Positions 16,590 through 25,866 of a DNA stretch of 64,000 nt are shown here, piece by piece (the stretch's first letter is position 1; each line of letters starts with the position of its first letter). The position numbers and the translations under genes are program-made. The stretch is from Sorangium cellulosum So ce56 (lineage in GTDB: Bacteria > Myxococcota_A > Polyangia > Polyangiales > Polyangiaceae): assembly GCF_000067165.1 (NCBI RefSeq), contig NC_010162.1:2356001-2420000 (forward strand). Reading direction: 5' to 3'. Under the pieces are notes generated by a model. That model ran no database searches. It was not told where the DNA came from and worked only from the letters and a program-made list of their open reading frames with translations.

Positions 16590-19500
16590 GCCACCGCCGC
16601 CGCCGGCGCCGCCTCGCGCTCCGGGCGCTTCGCCGTCTCGTTGATCTTCACGCTGACGAGCTTCGAGACGCCGGGCTCCTGCATCGTCACGCCGTAGAGC
16701 ACGTCGACCGACTGCATCGTGCGCTTGATGTGCGTGATGAGGATGAACTGCGAGTGGCTCGTCATGCTCCGGATCGCCTCGTTGTAGCGGGCCACGTTCG
16801 CCTCATCGAGCGGCGCGTCGACCTCGTCGAGGATGCAGAACGGCGACGGCTTGAACTGGAAGATCGCGAAGATGAGCGACACCGCGGTGAGCGCCTTCTC
16901 GCCGCCGCTCATGAGCTCGATGTTCCCGAGCTTCTTGCCCGGCGGCTGCGCCAGGATCTCGATCCCCGTCTCCAGCATGTCGTCGGGGTTCGTCAGCCGG
17001 AGCTCCGCCTGGCCGCCGCGGAACATCTTGGGGAACAGCGTCTTGAAGCGCGCGTTGATGCCGTCGTACGTCGTCTTGAAGAGCCGCTTCGACTCGCGGT
17101 TCATCTGGGCGATCGCCTTCTCGAGGTCGTCGAGCGCCTTCTCGAGATCCGCCTTCTGGCCCGAGTAGTACGTGTACCGCTCCTCGGCCTCGGCGTGCTC
17201 GCGCACGGCGTCGAGGTTGACGGGGCCCATGCGGTCGAGCAGCTCCGTCAGCTCCTGGATGCGCGCGCGGTGCGAGGCGTCGGCGGGCGGCCGCTTGTGG
17301 TAGTCGCCGACCACGCGGGCGAGCTCGAGCCCGCGGAAGCGCTCGCGCACCCCCTCGATGAGGTGGTCGTGCTCGACCCGCAGCCGCTCCAGCGCGAGCT
17401 CGTGCTTGCGGAGCCGCTCCGACACCTCGGCCAGCTCCTGGCGCAGCCCGCGCAGGTCGGCCTCGCGCACCCCGTGCGCCTGCCGCGCCTCGTCCAGCGA
17501 GCGCCGCGCCTCGGTCAGCGCGGCCTGCGCCGCGTGCGCCTCGGCGACGGCGCGGACCAGCGCCTCCCGCGCGATCATGATCGTCGCCGCGGCCTTCCCC
17601 GCGCCCACGGCGCTCTCCGTCCGCTCCTGGTCGAGCCGGGCGATCCGGCCCCGGAGCTCGTTGCACGACCGCGTGAGCCGCTCGACCGTGCCCCGCGCCG
17701 CCGCGGCGCGCTCGCGCACGCGCGCGAGCTTCACCTTGCGCTCGGTCACGACCGACTGCTGCCCGAGCACCCGCTCGCGCCACTCGGCCGCGACCTGCTC
17801 GGCGTGCTCGAGGCCGGCCGCCGCCGCCTCGCGCGCCGCCCGCCCCGCCTCGAGCTTGTCGCGCGCCGCTTGCTGCTCGCTCCCGCCGGCGTCGAGGTTG
17901 TCGGCGAGGTCCTCGAGCTCGGAGCGCACCACGCCCTCGCGCTTCTGCGCCGCGGCGAGCTGCTCCTCCGCGCGGCGGAGATCCTTCTCGGCCGTCACGA
18001 GGGCGAGCTCTCCCTCGTGCGCCTCGCTCCGCGCCCGCTCCAGCGCCGTCCCCACCTCGGTGATGCGCAGGCGGAGCTTCTGCTGCGCGTCGAGCAGCGC
18101 CGTCACCTCCTCCGACTTGGTCGCGACGAACTCGTGCAGCGCGCGCATCTCCCGCTTCTGCTCGATCATGCCGGCCGCGACCGCGTCGCCCGAGCCGCCG
18201 CTCACCACGCCGTCCTCGCGGAGGACGGTGCCGTCGAGCGTCACGAGCGTGCACCCCGCGCCCTCCGCCGCGAGCCGCGCCGCGACCTCGGCGGAGGCGA
18301 CGACCACCGCGTCCCCCACGAGCGCGCGCGCCAGCGCCTCGTCCTCGGGCGCGAAGACGAGCCGGTCCACGAGCGGCCCGAGCACGCCCTCCCCGCGCGG
18401 CGGTCGCCGCGTCGCGCCGGCCACGAACGAGGGCCGCGCCGCGATCACGCTCGCCCGCCCGCGGTTGTTCTTCGACAGATCCGCGAGCAGCGCGATCCCG
18501 CGCTCGACGTCGCTCACGACCGCGCACTGCAGCCGGTCCCCGAGCAGCCCCGCGAAGGCCGCGGTCAGCTCGGCCGGCGCCTCGATCCGGTCGGCCACGA
18601 GCCCGAGCAGCGCCGGGTCCTTGGTCTTGAGGAGGTTCTTCACCCCGGCGCCGACGCCCTCCAGCCGCGCGTGCAGCTCCTCGAGCGCGCGGAGCCGGTT
18701 GCGCCGCTGCCCGAGCTCGTTCTTGGCGTGCTCCACGGTGCGGTCGCTCGAGACCGCCTGCTCGCGCAGGGACTTCATCTCGACATCGAGCCGCGACCGC
18801 TCGTCTGCCGAGATCCGCTTCCCCTCGGCGAGCTCCGCCACGTTGCGCGTCAGCGACGAGCGCCGCCGCTCGAGCTCCTCCGACTCGTACATCAGCCGCC
18901 CGAGCTCGTCCTCGAGCTTCGCGCGCCGCTGGCTCATCTCCGCCATGCGCCGATCGAAGCCGGCGAGCGACGCCTCGGCGGCCGCGACCGCCGCGGTGGC
19001 CTCGGCGGCCCGCCGGCGCAGGGCGCCGACCTCGTGCTCGGCGGTCCGCTCTCCGTGGCGCAGCTCCTCGAGCCGCTCGTGCTGCTCGAGCGCGAGCTCG
19101 CTCTCCCGCGCCTCTTCCTCGTCGACGCCGGCGAGCTGCGCCTCGAGCTGCGCCTTCTCTGCGCTGAGCTCCTCGACCGTCTTCTCGAGCTCTCCCTGCT
19201 CCTTGGCCGCGGTGACGAGCCGCTCCTCGAGGTGCCGCAGGCGGTCGCGCGCCCGCGCGATCTCCGCCTCGTGGGTGCGCACCTGGTTGTCGGCCGCGAA
19301 CGCCTCGTTCTGCGCGCGCTCGGCCCGCTCCTCGCAGGCGAGGGCCTCGAGGCGGGTGACCTCGATCTCGGCCTCGCGCGCCGAGAGCGCCGTGCGCGAC
19401 GCCTGCTCGCGCTCCGCGTGCGCGGCCCTGCCGAGCGACTCGTGCTGCGTGAGCACCGTGATCTCGAGGAGCTTGTGCGACGCCTCGTGGAGCACGAGGT

Positions 19501-20191
19501 CCTCCAGCTCCTTGCGGTAGTTGACGTACCGCTCGGCCTTGGCCGCCTGGCGCTTCAGGGACGCGAGGTTCCGCTGGATCTCGGAGACGATGTCCCCCAC
19601 GCGGAGCAAGTTCTGCCGCGTCTGGTCCATCTTCTGCTCGGCCTGCTTCTTCCTTGCCTTGTATTTCGTGATGCCGGCGGCCTCCTCGATGAGCATCCGC
19701 CGGTCCTCGGGGCGCGCCGAGACGATGAGCCCGATCTTTCCCTGCTCGACGATGGAGTAGGCCTTCGTGCCGACGCCGGTGCCGAGGAAGAGGTCGGTCA
19801 CGTCCTTGAGCCGGACCTGGGTCTTGTTGATGAGGTACTCGCTCGTCCCGTCGCGGAAGAGCCGGCGCGTCACCGCGATCTCGGCGTAGTCCCGGTACTC
19901 CAGCGGCAGCTGCGACGCCGCCGTCGGCTCGCTGTTGTCGAAGGTGAGCGTCACCTCGGCCATCCCGTGCTGGGCGCGGGTCTCGGAGCCGTTGAAGATG
20001 ACGTCCGACATCGACTTGCCGCGCAGGTGCTTCGCGCTCTGCTCCCCGATCGCCCACCGGATGGCGTCGACGATGTTCGACTTGCCGCAGCCGTTGGGAC
20101 CGACGATGCCCACCACGTCCGTGTCGAAATGGACCACCGTCCGATCGACGAACGATTTGAACCCGCTGATCTCGAGCTTACGAATGCGCAT
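16586..20191 (-). CDS. smc: Chromosome segregation ATPase SMC
   Basis: Structural maintenance of chromosomes protein, 1201 aa, normal length. The N-terminal ATPase half has FKSFVDRT and the Walker A GPNGCGKSN (about 32-40). Two long coiled-coil arms flank a hinge at about 500-670 (from GVGAGVKNLLKTKDPALLG to LREDGVVSGGSGD). The C-terminal half has the signature LMSGGEKALTAVSLIFAIFQ and the Walker B CILDEVDAPLDEANV. It forms a dimeric ring that organises and segregates the nucleoid with ScpAB, which are not in this window. It is divergent from the FmdB-type gene and followed by a coupled unknown gene. Confidence 0.97.
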   Translation of the reverse strand: MRIRKLEISGFKSFVDRTVVHFDTDVVGIVGPNGCGKSNIVDAIRWAIGEQSAKHLRGKSMSDVIFNGSETRAQHGMAEVTLTFDNSEPTAASQLPLEYRDYAEIAVTRRLFRDGTSEYLINKTQVRLKDVTDLFLGTGVGTKAYSIVEQGKIGLIVSARPEDRRMLIEEAAGITKYKARKKQAEQKMDQTRQNLLRVGDIVSEIQRNLASLKRQAAKAERYVNYRKELEDLVLHEASHKLLEITVLTQHESLGRAAHAEREQASRTALSAREAEIEVTRLEALACEERAERAQNEAFAADNQVRTHEAEIARARDRLRHLEERLVTAAKEQGELEKTVEELSAEKAQLEAQLAGVDEEEARESELALEQHERLEELRHGERTAEHEVGALRRRAAEATAAVAAAEASLAGFDRRMAEMSQRRAKLEDELGRLMYESEELERRRSSLTRNVAELAEGKRISADERSRLDVEMKSLREQAVSSDRTVEHAKNELGQRRNRLRALEELHARLEGVGAGVKNLLKTKDPALLGLVADRIEAPAELTAAFAGLLGDRLQCAVVSDVERGIALLADLSKNNRGRASVIAARPSFVAGATRRPPRGEGVLGPLVDRLVFAPEDEALARALVGDAVVVASAEVAARLAAEGAGCTLVTLDGTVLREDGVVSGGSGDAVAAGMIEQKREMRALHEFVATKSEEVTALLDAQQKLRLRITEVGTALERARSEAHEGELALVTAEKDLRRAEEQLAAAQKREGVVRSELEDLADNLDAGGSEQQAARDKLEAGRAAREAAAAGLEHAEQVAAEWRERVLGQQSVVTERKVKLARVRERAAAARGTVERLTRSCNELRGRIARLDQERTESAVGAGKAAATIMIAREALVRAVAEAHAAQAALTEARRSLDEARQAHGVREADLRGLRQELAEVSERLRKHELALERLRVEHDHLIEGVRERFRGLELARVVGDYHKRPPADASHRARIQELTELLDRMGPVNLDAVREHAEAEERYTYYSGQKADLEKALDDLEKAIAQMNRESKRLFKTTYDGINARFKTLFPKMFRGGQAELRLTNPDDMLETGIEILAQPPGKKLGNIELMSGGEKALTAVSLIFAIFQFKPSPFCILDEVDAPLDEANVARYNEAIRSMTSHSQFILITHIKRTMQSVDVLYGVTMQEPGVSKLVSVKINETAKRPEREAAPAAAVA

Positions 20192-20398
20192 GACGTCCCC
20201 GGAACCGGCCGGGCGGGCTTAAACGTATCGTCACAGCACGCCACGTACCGTCACAACTGGCGTCTCGGGGTCTACGTGGGCTGGCGCCGCGCGGCAAGAG
20301 CGGAATCCTGGCTCCTCAACGCGCACCGAGGACCAGGTCTTGCGCATCCCGCTGGTACAGCGATGTCCGAAGCGCAAGGTGTGCTTTTGGCAGCCGCC

Positions 20399-20447
20399 TT
20401 GACAGGTGGCTAACGTGGCCATACTCCTCGGGTTGTTCCGAGGAGTA
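20399..20447 (+). promoter_or_regulatory. Promoter-like element and ribosome-site hairpin before the FmdB-type gene
   Basis: TTGACA at 20399-20404 with CATACT about 15 bp later is a plausible sigma-70-type promoter. Overlapping and downstream, TACTCCTCGG (20422-20431) and CCGAGGAGTA (20438-20447) form a perfect 10-bp stem with a 6-nt loop. The right arm contains the GAGGAG ribosome site of the ATG at 20456. In RNA this stem would hide the site; in DNA it would be a regulator palindrome. Confidence 0.55.
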
Positions 20448-20455
20448 GAAACGTC

Positions 20456-20797
20456 ATGCCCACTTACGAGTACGCCTGCACATCTTGCGCGCATGAATGG
20501 GAGGCCGAGCAGTCCATCAAGGAGGCCGCGCTCTCGGAGTGCCCGTCGTGCCTCAAAGCGACAGCCCGGCGGCAGATCTCGCGCGGCACGGGCTTCATCC
20601 TCAAGGGCAGCGGCTGGTACTCCGACCTCTACGCCTCGGGGTCGAACAAGCCGCCCGCGAAGTCGGACGGCGGGTCGGGCAGCTCCTCCGGGTCGGAGGG
20701 GGCGAGCTCGGACTCCGGGTCGAGCAGCGCCTCGCCGGCGAGCGGCAGCACCAAGAGCGACTCCAGCGCGTCGTCCGCCTCGTCCGCGGCGGCCTGA
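20456..20797 (+). CDS. FmdB-family zinc-ribbon protein with Ser/Gly-rich tail
   Basis: 113 aa. Residues 1-45 form the FmdB-type putative zinc ribbon: MPTYEYACTSCAHEWEAEQ, then ECPSCLK, giving two CxxC pairs for one Zn. The normal family follow-up FILKGSGWYSDLY is present. The last 50 residues are a low-complexity Ser/Gly/Ala tail, probably disordered. The family is widespread and its molecular role is unsettled (regulator or small chaperone-like partner). Its GAGGAG ribosome site lies in the arm of a strong hairpin (20422-20447). It is divergent from smc, and the pheA-like gene follows after about 120 bp. Confidence 0.88.
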   Translation: MPTYEYACTSCAHEWEAEQSIKEAALSECPSCLKATARRQISRGTGFILKGSGWYSDLYASGSNKPPAKSDGGSGSSSGSEGASSDSGSSSASPASGSTKSDSSASSASSAAA

Positions 20798-20920
20798 CGC
20801 CAGCTCGGCGAGCAGCGACGGGGGGTTGGCCAGCGCGGCGCAGCGCGCAGTGGCGCCGTCGTGGTGCGCCGGCAGCGCTGCGTGCCCACCGGCGCCGGGC
20901 GCGGTGCTAGGGTGCCCTGG

Positions 20921-22015
20921 ATGGATGAGAGAAAGCGACTTGAGGAGCTCCGCCGGCAGCTCACGGAGCTGGATCAAGAAATCCTTCGCAGCATCGAGCG
21001 GCGGGCTCGCATCGCGCACGAGCTTGCCAAGCTGAGGACGGGCACGGCCCGGTTCGCCCCCACGGCCGACGCCGCCCACGTGCAGGCGCTCGAGCGCGCC
21101 GTGACGCCGCCGTTCCCGCAGCGCGCGGTGCGGCCGATCTTCGTCGCCATCGACGCGGCCTCGCGCGCGTTCGAGGTCGCGCCCCGGGTGGCGTACCTGG
21201 GGGCCGAGGGCGACTATGGCTGGACCGCGGCGCACGATCACTTCGGGATCGGAGGCGAGTTCGTCCGCGCCGACAGCCCCCTCGCCGCCATCGAGGAGGT
21301 CGCGCGCTCGCGCGCTGACTTCGCGGTGATCCCGTACGAGTCGCTCAAGGAAGGGCCGATCTTCCCGACGATCCAGGCGATCGGCGGCGCCGATCTCAAG
21401 GTGGTCGGCGAGCGCCAGCTGGTGCAGGCGCTCGACCTCGTGAACCGGACGGGCAGCCTCGCCGACGTCGAGCGGGTGTACTCCTCGCCCCAGGATCACG
21501 TGGCCTGCGTGAACTACCTCGAGCTCCAGCACCCGCGCGCGCTGGTGCTCGACGTGCGGGGCCCGCAGGCCGCCTGGGATCTCGCGGCGGAGAACGAGGG
21601 CAGCGCCGCCATCGTCCCCCGCGGCTTCGCGGGCGGGCAGGAGCTCAGGGTCGCCCGCGAGAACGTCGGCGACGAGGGGGAGCTCCGGATCCGCTACGCG
21701 GTGCTGTCCCGGCTCCCCTCGCCGCGCTCGGGCCACGATGCCACGGCGATCCTCTTCAGCGTCCACGATCGGCCCGGCGCGCTCCACGACATCCTCCAGC
21801 ACTTCAAGGAGCGCAGCTGCAACCTCCGGCGGGTCCACTCCCGCCCCGTCCCCGGCGAGGGCTGGGACTACGTGTTCTACGTGGAGGTCAGCGGACACAC
21901 GACCGATCGGGCGCTCGTCGCGGCGCTCGAGGGCGTGAAGCGCGAGACGAAGATGCTGAAGATCATCGGCTCCTTCCCGCTGGAGCGCCCCGACCCGCCG
22001 CACGAGCGAGCTTGA
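20921..22015 (+). CDS. pheA: Chorismate mutase / prephenate dehydratase-like P-protein
   Basis: Phenylalanine biosynthesis, 364 aa, cytoplasmic. Order: AroQ-type chorismate mutase (about 1-85, LRRQLTELDQEILRSIERRA), prephenate dehydratase domain (about 88-265), and an ACT domain with RPGALHDILQHF and a HSRP motif (the Phe-binding ESRP equivalent, 306-309). The dehydratase domain is divergent: the catalytic TRF motif reads IRY (257-259), and the PIENS motif is PYESL (138-142). It may therefore be a reduced-activity enzyme or a mutase regulator. ATG 20921 was chosen because it starts at the AroQ helix. It overlaps the downstream lipoprotein gene by one base. Confidence 0.8.
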   Translation: MDERKRLEELRRQLTELDQEILRSIERRARIAHELAKLRTGTARFAPTADAAHVQALERAVTPPFPQRAVRPIFVAIDAASRAFEVAPRVAYLGAEGDYGWTAAHDHFGIGGEFVRADSPLAAIEEVARSRADFAVIPYESLKEGPIFPTIQAIGGADLKVVGERQLVQALDLVNRTGSLADVERVYSSPQDHVACVNYLELQHPRALVLDVRGPQAAWDLAAENEGSAAIVPRGFAGGQELRVARENVGDEGELRIRYAVLSRLPSPRSGHDATAILFSVHDRPGALHDILQHFKERSCNLRRVHSRPVPGEGWDYVFYVEVSGHTTDRALVAALEGVKRETKMLKIIGSFPLERPDPPHERA

Positions 22016-23052
22016 TGGCGAACGAGATGATGCGGACGCTATTCCATTCCCGAGGCGCTGCCGCCCTGCGCCGCGCGGCGGGCGCGATCGCGATCGCGGC
22101 GCTCGCCCTCCAGGCGCTCGGCGGCTGCGGCGGCGCCGACGACAGCCTCGCGCTGGTCGGCGGAGAGAAGATCGACGCGACGGCGATCGATCGCGACCCC
22201 CTGGCCGTCCTCCCGAGCGGCGCGGTGATGCTCGGTTACCTCGACGCGGCGGCCATGTTCACGTCCGGCCTGGGAGGCGAGGTCAACCAGATCGTCACGA
22301 GCCTGCTCCCGCTGGGCCCCGAGTCGAACTTCGTCCCGTCGCGCGACATCGTGAAGGTCTACGGCGGTCTCTACGCCATGCAGGGCGCGGACTTCTGCGC
22401 CGTGATGCAGGGCAACTTCGACGTCGACGCGATCCGCCGCTCCGCCGACGCCAGGTCGGTCACCGTCATCGGCGCGCCGCTCGTGAAGACGCGCTACGCG
22501 GACAACGATCTCTTCACGGCCGGCAACGTCGGCTTCGTCGTGCTCACGCCGCACACGATCCTCACCGGCAACGAGACCGGGATGCGGCGGGCCCTCGATC
22601 GGCTCCGCTCCGGCAAGCTGACGCGCTCCGTGCCTTCGTGGATGGTCGAGCTGCTCGGGACCAAGGGCGCGTCGTTCGCCGTGGCCGGCGATCTCTCGAG
22701 CCAGGCGGCGGTCGCGTCTGCGGCGGGGCAGTTCCCCTTCCTCGCGGGGCTCCAGTACGTGCGCGTCATCGGCAACTTCCAGCCGCCCGGGGTCAACTTC
22801 GCCGGCGCCCTCACGTACACGGACCCGCAGAGCGCGGCGAACGGCGCCGTCGCGCTCCGCAACCTCGAGCAGATCGCCAGGATCGCGACCCTGCTCTCCT
22901 CGTGGGGCTTCGGCTACGGCTCGGTCCCTCCGATGCAGGTCGCGCAGCGCGAGAGCGACGTCGCGTTCACGCTGCCCCTCGGCGAGGGGATCGTGCGCAT
23001 GCTCCTCCGCACGGTCGCCGACACGGCGCGGAGCGTGGCGCTCGTGCGCTGA
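22015..23052 (+). CDS. Hypothetical lipoprotein
   Basis: 345 aa. A long N-terminal signal ends in the lipobox LGGC (ALQALGGCGG, near residue 38), so the mature protein should be anchored to a membrane. The rest is a soluble domain with alternating strands and helices (for example AVLPSGAVMLGYLDAAAMF and VRVIGNFQPPGVNFAGALTY). I recognise no domain. The ATG shares its A with the pheA-like stop codon; an in-frame TTG lies 3 bp earlier. Two further ATG codons at 22024-22029 could also serve. It converges on hrpB with only 1 bp between the stops. Function unknown; co-transcription with the pheA-like gene is likely. Confidence 0.75.
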   Translation: MANEMMRTLFHSRGAAALRRAAGAIAIAALALQALGGCGGADDSLALVGGEKIDATAIDRDPLAVLPSGAVMLGYLDAAAMFTSGLGGEVNQIVTSLLPLGPESNFVPSRDIVKVYGGLYAMQGADFCAVMQGNFDVDAIRRSADARSVTVIGAPLVKTRYADNDLFTAGNVGFVVLTPHTILTGNETGMRRALDRLRSGKLTRSVPSWMVELLGTKGASFAVAGDLSSQAAVASAAGQFPFLAGLQYVRVIGNFQPPGVNFAGALTYTDPQSAANGAVALRNLEQIARIATLLSSWGFGYGSVPPMQVAQRESDVAFTLPLGEGIVRMLLRTVADTARSVALVR

Positions 23053-23053
23053 C

Positions 23054-25777
23054 TCAGGCCTTGCGGAGCGGCGCGCGCGAGGGCGGCGCGGCGTGGGCGG
23101 GGTCGTCCGGCCACGCGTGCTTCGGGTAGCGGCGGCGGAGCTCCTTCGCGATGGCGGGATAGTGGCGCGCCCAGAACCCCGACAGATCGGTCGTGACCTG
23201 CACGGGGCGCTGGTTCGGCGCGCACAGATGCAGCACGACAGGCACCCGTCCACCGGCGACGCGCGGCCCCTCCGCCATGCCGAAGAAGTCCTGCAGCCGG
23301 GACGCGAGCGACGGCGGCGCGCCCGCCGTGTACTCGAGGCGCGCCCGCCGGCCGCCGGGCAGGACGATCGACTCGGGGGCGAGCTCGGCGAGCGCTCGCG
23401 CCTTCGCCGGGCCCAGCGAGGCCTGCACGGCGCTCGAGAGATCGGCGTCGCGGAGCTCGGCGAAGCTCCTGCGCCCGTCGCAGAGCGCCTCGAGCGTGGC
23501 GAGCACCGCGTCCTCGCCCACGTCCGGTAACGCTGCGTCGGGGCAGTGCGCGCGCACGAACGCGACCCGCAACAGCCAGCTATCGAGGGCGTCGCCCTTC
23601 ACGAACGCTCGCCACCCCTTCGCCCTCGCCTGCGCCGCGAGCTCCCGCGCCGCCGCTTCCGCCAGCGGACCGCCGGCGCCGGCGGCCGGCCGCGCCTCGT
23701 CGAGCACGAGGGCGTCGTACGACAGCCGGCGCACGACCTCGACGCGCTCCGCGGCGGCGTTCCACGCCGCCTCCGTCGTGTCCCGGATCGCGTCCGTGAA
23801 GAGGTCGAGCAGCCAGTCGGCCTCGATCGCGCTCGCCGCCCGGACGACCGTGCGCGCCGAGCGCCCCTCGCTGCGCTCCTCGATGTCGACAGCGACCACG
23901 AGATCGACCTCGTCGATGACGCTCGCCTCGGAGAGCGCGGCAGTCCCGCCGGCGGCGAGCACGACCTCCCGTCCGGTCCGACCCGTTGCGCTGGTCGGCC
24001 GGCGGAGGCGCCCGACCCGGTCGGGGTATCCGGAGAGGATCGCGATGCGCTGGGCGATCTCGCGCGCCTCGACGGTCTCCGGCGGCGCGGCGCTGCGGTG
24101 ATCGGCGAGCCGCGAGAGCTGCTTGCGCGTCCGCTCCACGGTGAGCGCGCGCGCCGGGTCCACGCCCAGCCACCGCAGGCGGTCCGCCGCGAACCGCGCA
24201 CGATCCGCCTCCTCGAAGGCCTGGAGCGCGGCGAGCAGGTCGGAGCTGTGCCGCGCGTCGCTCCTCCGACCATGGGGCTCCCGCGCGCCCGACGGCGCGC
24301 CGAGGTCGCGCTCCGCGACGAGCGCCGCGAGGGTGCACCCGTCGCAGGCGACGCCTCGCCGCTCGGCCTCGACGATCATCCGCGCCTGGCGCGGGTGCGC
24401 CGGGAAGCGAAGCATCCGCCGTCCGGTCGGCGTCACGCGGCGCCCCTCGTCGAGCGCGCCGAGCCGCACGAGCAGCGCCTCGGCCGCGGCGAGCCCGGCG
24501 GCGGGCGGCGCCTCCAGCCACCCGAACGCCTCGAGATCCGTGACCCCCGCGGCGCAGAGCTCGAGCACCGTCTCCGCGAGGTCGAGCCGGCGGATCTCGG
24601 GCGCCTCGTGCTCCGGCCGCGAGGCGAGATCCCCGCGCGTGTAGAGCCGGAGGCAGCGGCCGGGCCGCGTCCGCCCGGCGCGCCCCGCGCGCTGCGCCGC
24701 GGAGGCGCGGGCGATGGGCGCGACGCGGAGCGTCGGCAACCCCGACCACGGCGCGTGCGCGGCCACGCGCGCGAGGCCGCTGTCGACGACCGCGACGACG
24801 CCGTCGATGGTCACGGAGGTCTCGGCCACGTTGGTCGAGAGGATGATCTTTCGCCGATCCGCGGGGCGCACCGCGCGATCCTGCTCCGCCGCGGACAGCG
24901 AGCCGTGGAGCGGAAGGAGCAGCAGGTCTTCGCTCTTCGCGATGGCTGCGCACGCCTCCATCGCCCGCCTGATCTCCGCGGAGCCGGGGAGGAACACCAG
25001 CACGTCACCGTCGAGCCCCTCCTCGATGAGCTGCCGCACCGACGACGCGACAAGGCTCTCGAGCGTCCTGTCGCCCCAGTGCGCCGGGCCGCGGCGGTCG
25101 CCCGCGGCGTGGGTCGACGCGCTCACCCGGGCGCTCGGCAGGTACTCGATCGCGACGTCGAACATCCGCCCCTCGGCGCGCAGGGTCGGCGCCACCGAGG
25201 CTCCGGCCGACGTGGTGTCGTGGCCGCGCTCGGCCTCGGCCGCCGGGGCGGGCTGCGCCTCCGGCCCGCCGAGGAACGCCGCGATCGGCCCGGCGTCGAG
25301 CGTGGCGGACATCACCACGAGGCGGAGATCGGGCCGCGCGCCGCGCTGCAGGCGCCGGAGCAGCGCGAGCGCGACGTCGCCGGCGAGGTGCCGCTCGTGG
25401 AACTCGTCGAGCACCACGGCGCTCACGCCCCGGAGCTCGCGATCGACGAGGAGCCGCCGCGTCAGCACGCCCTCGGTCACGAAGCGGACGCGCGTGGCCG
25501 GGCTGGACGCCTCTTCGAAGCGCATCGTGTAGCCCACGGTCTCGCCCACGCGCTCGCCGAGCTCTTCGGCCACGCGCCGCGCGGACAGGCGCGCCGCGAG
25601 CCGCCGCGGCTCGAGCACCAGGATCTCGCCGCGCTCCGCGAAGCCCGCGTCGAGCAGCGCGCGCGGCACGCGCGTCGTCTTGCCCGCCCCGGGCGGGGCC
25701 TCGAGCACCACGCTCGGGCGCGCGCGCAGGGCGGCGCAGAGATCGGGGAGGATCGGATCGATCGGCAGCGGCTGCAT
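23054..25777 (-). CDS. hrpB: ATP-dependent RNA helicase HrpB
   Basis: DEAH/RHA-type helicase, 907 aa, cytoplasmic. Motifs in order: I APPGAGKTTRVP, Ia LVLEPRRLAARLSA, II DEFHERH (the HrpB variant of DEAH), III SATLD, IV VLVFLPGSAEIR, V STNVAETSVTIDGV, and VI QRAGRAGRTRPGRCLRLY. The helicase-associated domain follows, and the HrpB-specific C-terminus contains VPVVLHLCAPNQRPVQVT. HrpB is widespread in Proteobacteria and its physiological role is poorly defined. A region rich in charged residues around 590-700 is slightly expanded. It is divergent from the amidase gene (25867). Confidence 0.95.
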   Translation of the reverse strand: MQPLPIDPILPDLCAALRARPSVVLEAPPGAGKTTRVPRALLDAGFAERGEILVLEPRRLAARLSARRVAEELGERVGETVGYTMRFEEASSPATRVRFVTEGVLTRRLLVDRELRGVSAVVLDEFHERHLAGDVALALLRRLQRGARPDLRLVVMSATLDAGPIAAFLGGPEAQPAPAAEAERGHDTTSAGASVAPTLRAEGRMFDVAIEYLPSARVSASTHAAGDRRGPAHWGDRTLESLVASSVRQLIEEGLDGDVLVFLPGSAEIRRAMEACAAIAKSEDLLLLPLHGSLSAAEQDRAVRPADRRKIILSTNVAETSVTIDGVVAVVDSGLARVAAHAPWSGLPTLRVAPIARASAAQRAGRAGRTRPGRCLRLYTRGDLASRPEHEAPEIRRLDLAETVLELCAAGVTDLEAFGWLEAPPAAGLAAAEALLVRLGALDEGRRVTPTGRRMLRFPAHPRQARMIVEAERRGVACDGCTLAALVAERDLGAPSGAREPHGRRSDARHSSDLLAALQAFEEADRARFAADRLRWLGVDPARALTVERTRKQLSRLADHRSAAPPETVEAREIAQRIAILSGYPDRVGRLRRPTSATGRTGREVVLAAGGTAALSEASVIDEVDLVVAVDIEERSEGRSARTVVRAASAIEADWLLDLFTDAIRDTTEAAWNAAAERVEVVRRLSYDALVLDEARPAAGAGGPLAEAAARELAAQARAKGWRAFVKGDALDSWLLRVAFVRAHCPDAALPDVGEDAVLATLEALCDGRRSFAELRDADLSSAVQASLGPAKARALAELAPESIVLPGGRRARLEYTAGAPPSLASRLQDFFGMAEGPRVAGGRVPVVLHLCAPNQRPVQVTTDLSGFWARHYPAIAKELRRRYPKHAWPDDPAHAAPPSRAPLRKA

Positions 25778-25866
25778 GGCTTCGGCGTTCTCCGCGCGAC
25801 GGGCGCGCGGCAGCGGAGCCTAGCAATCCTTGGCGCGCGCGGACCTGTGATACTCGTCGAATTGCC

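Noticed and set aside
16730..20413. Very long open frame antisense to smc
   Set aside because: Its translation is Arg/Leu/Asp-rich with no family motif and mirrors the smc codon bias, while the minus strand carries unmistakable SMC motifs. It is a GC-bias shadow.
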